From positions 2,764,501-2,828,500 of the forward strand of contig NZ_CACTIA010000005.1 of assembly GCF_902712915.1 (NCBI RefSeq): a stretch of DNA of 64,000 bases. Direction: 5' to 3'. Position 1 is the first letter of the stretch; the number at the start of each line of letters is the position of its first letter. Of this stretch, positions 63,949-64,000 are shown piece after piece. Position numbers and translations under genes: made by a program. Source of the DNA: Acidiphilium sp. C61. GTDB lineage: Bacteria; Pseudomonadota; Alphaproteobacteria; Acetobacterales; Acetobacteraceae. The notes beneath the pieces are model-generated. The model did no database searches. It worked only from the letters and a program-made list of their open reading frames with translations, and was not told the DNA's origin.

Positions 63949-64000
63949 TCCGTCCACCAGAAATCCCTGGAGTGCGGCCAGCGTCGCCCCCGGGGCTTCC
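63946..64000 (-). CDS. C-terminus of an unidentified gene (cut by window edge)
   Basis: Minus strand reads EAPGATLAALQGFLVDG followed by TAG, whose bases belong to the edge of the repeat. The phrase P..T..ALQGFLVDG resembles the end of alpha/beta hydrolases, but 17 residues are too few to name it. Confidence 0.4.
   Translation of the reverse strand, partial: EAPGATLAALQGFLVDG

Overview
The window is high-GC DNA from an alphaproteobacterium, most likely an acidophilic Acetobacteraceae such as Acidiphilium. This is inferred from the alphaproteobacterial gene neighbourhoods (rnd-kdsD-lptC; rdgB-rph/hrcA; fabD-fabG-acpP-fabF-mltG; liuBCD; folK-rpoZ-rsh-acpS), from protein style and from codon use, not from a database search. 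About fifty protein genes, two tRNAs, three insertion sequences and a distinctive family of composite palindromic repeats are supported. Almost all genes are intact; the two end genes run off the window.

Layout. 1-2.6 kb: lipopolysaccharide genes (lptC, kdsD), a short RNase D and tRNA-Leu(CAG). 2.7-9.8 kb: a complex-I-associated NAD(P)-binding protein and the glutamate synthase operon gltD-gltB behind an AT-rich promoter with a perfect 8-bp inverted repeat. 9.8-13 kb: rdgB and rph facing hrcA and a small exported protein. 13-18 kb: a glycosyltransferase with a discoidin-like tail, and RNase E. 18-22.5 kb: fatty-acid synthesis genes and mltG. 22.7-31.3 kb: an exopolysaccharide locus (Wza-like lipoprotein, Wzc-like tyrosine kinase, membrane protein, acyltransferase, glycosyltransferases, outer-membrane barrel, WecG-type transferase). 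It runs by overlap into a leucine-degradation operon (liuB, liuC, liuD, monooxygenase; 31.2-35.9 kb). 36-37.5 kb: rpsF-rpsR-rplI with a leader hairpin and a strong terminator. 37.6-41 kb: cfa, murA, dcd, a tiny basic protein, tRNA-Thr(GGT). 41-46 kb: a three-module glycosyltransferase and an FkbM methyltransferase. 46.5-50.2 kb: an AhpD-like protein behind a TetR-type palindrome, a DmeR-DmeF cobalt/nickel efflux pair with a likely operator, and an outer-membrane barrel. 50.4-52.9 kb: three IS5-family elements in tandem. 53-57 kb: DinG-like helicase, family 5 uracil-DNA glycosylase, NYN-domain protein. 57-64 kb: folK, rpoZ, rsh, acpS, an RNA methyltransferase and leuA, preceded by a candidate leucine-rich leader peptide.

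The most unusual content is the repeat family. Two palindromic modules, A (about 50 bp) and B (42 bp), both bounded by TAGAGCA...TGCTCTA and joined by an AT-rich 13-nt spacer, recur at several intergenic sites. At three loci the TAG at the module edge is the stop codon of the adjoining gene. At a fourth point, a TA inside the module border, three IS elements have inserted one beside another, each junction keeping TA within CTAG.
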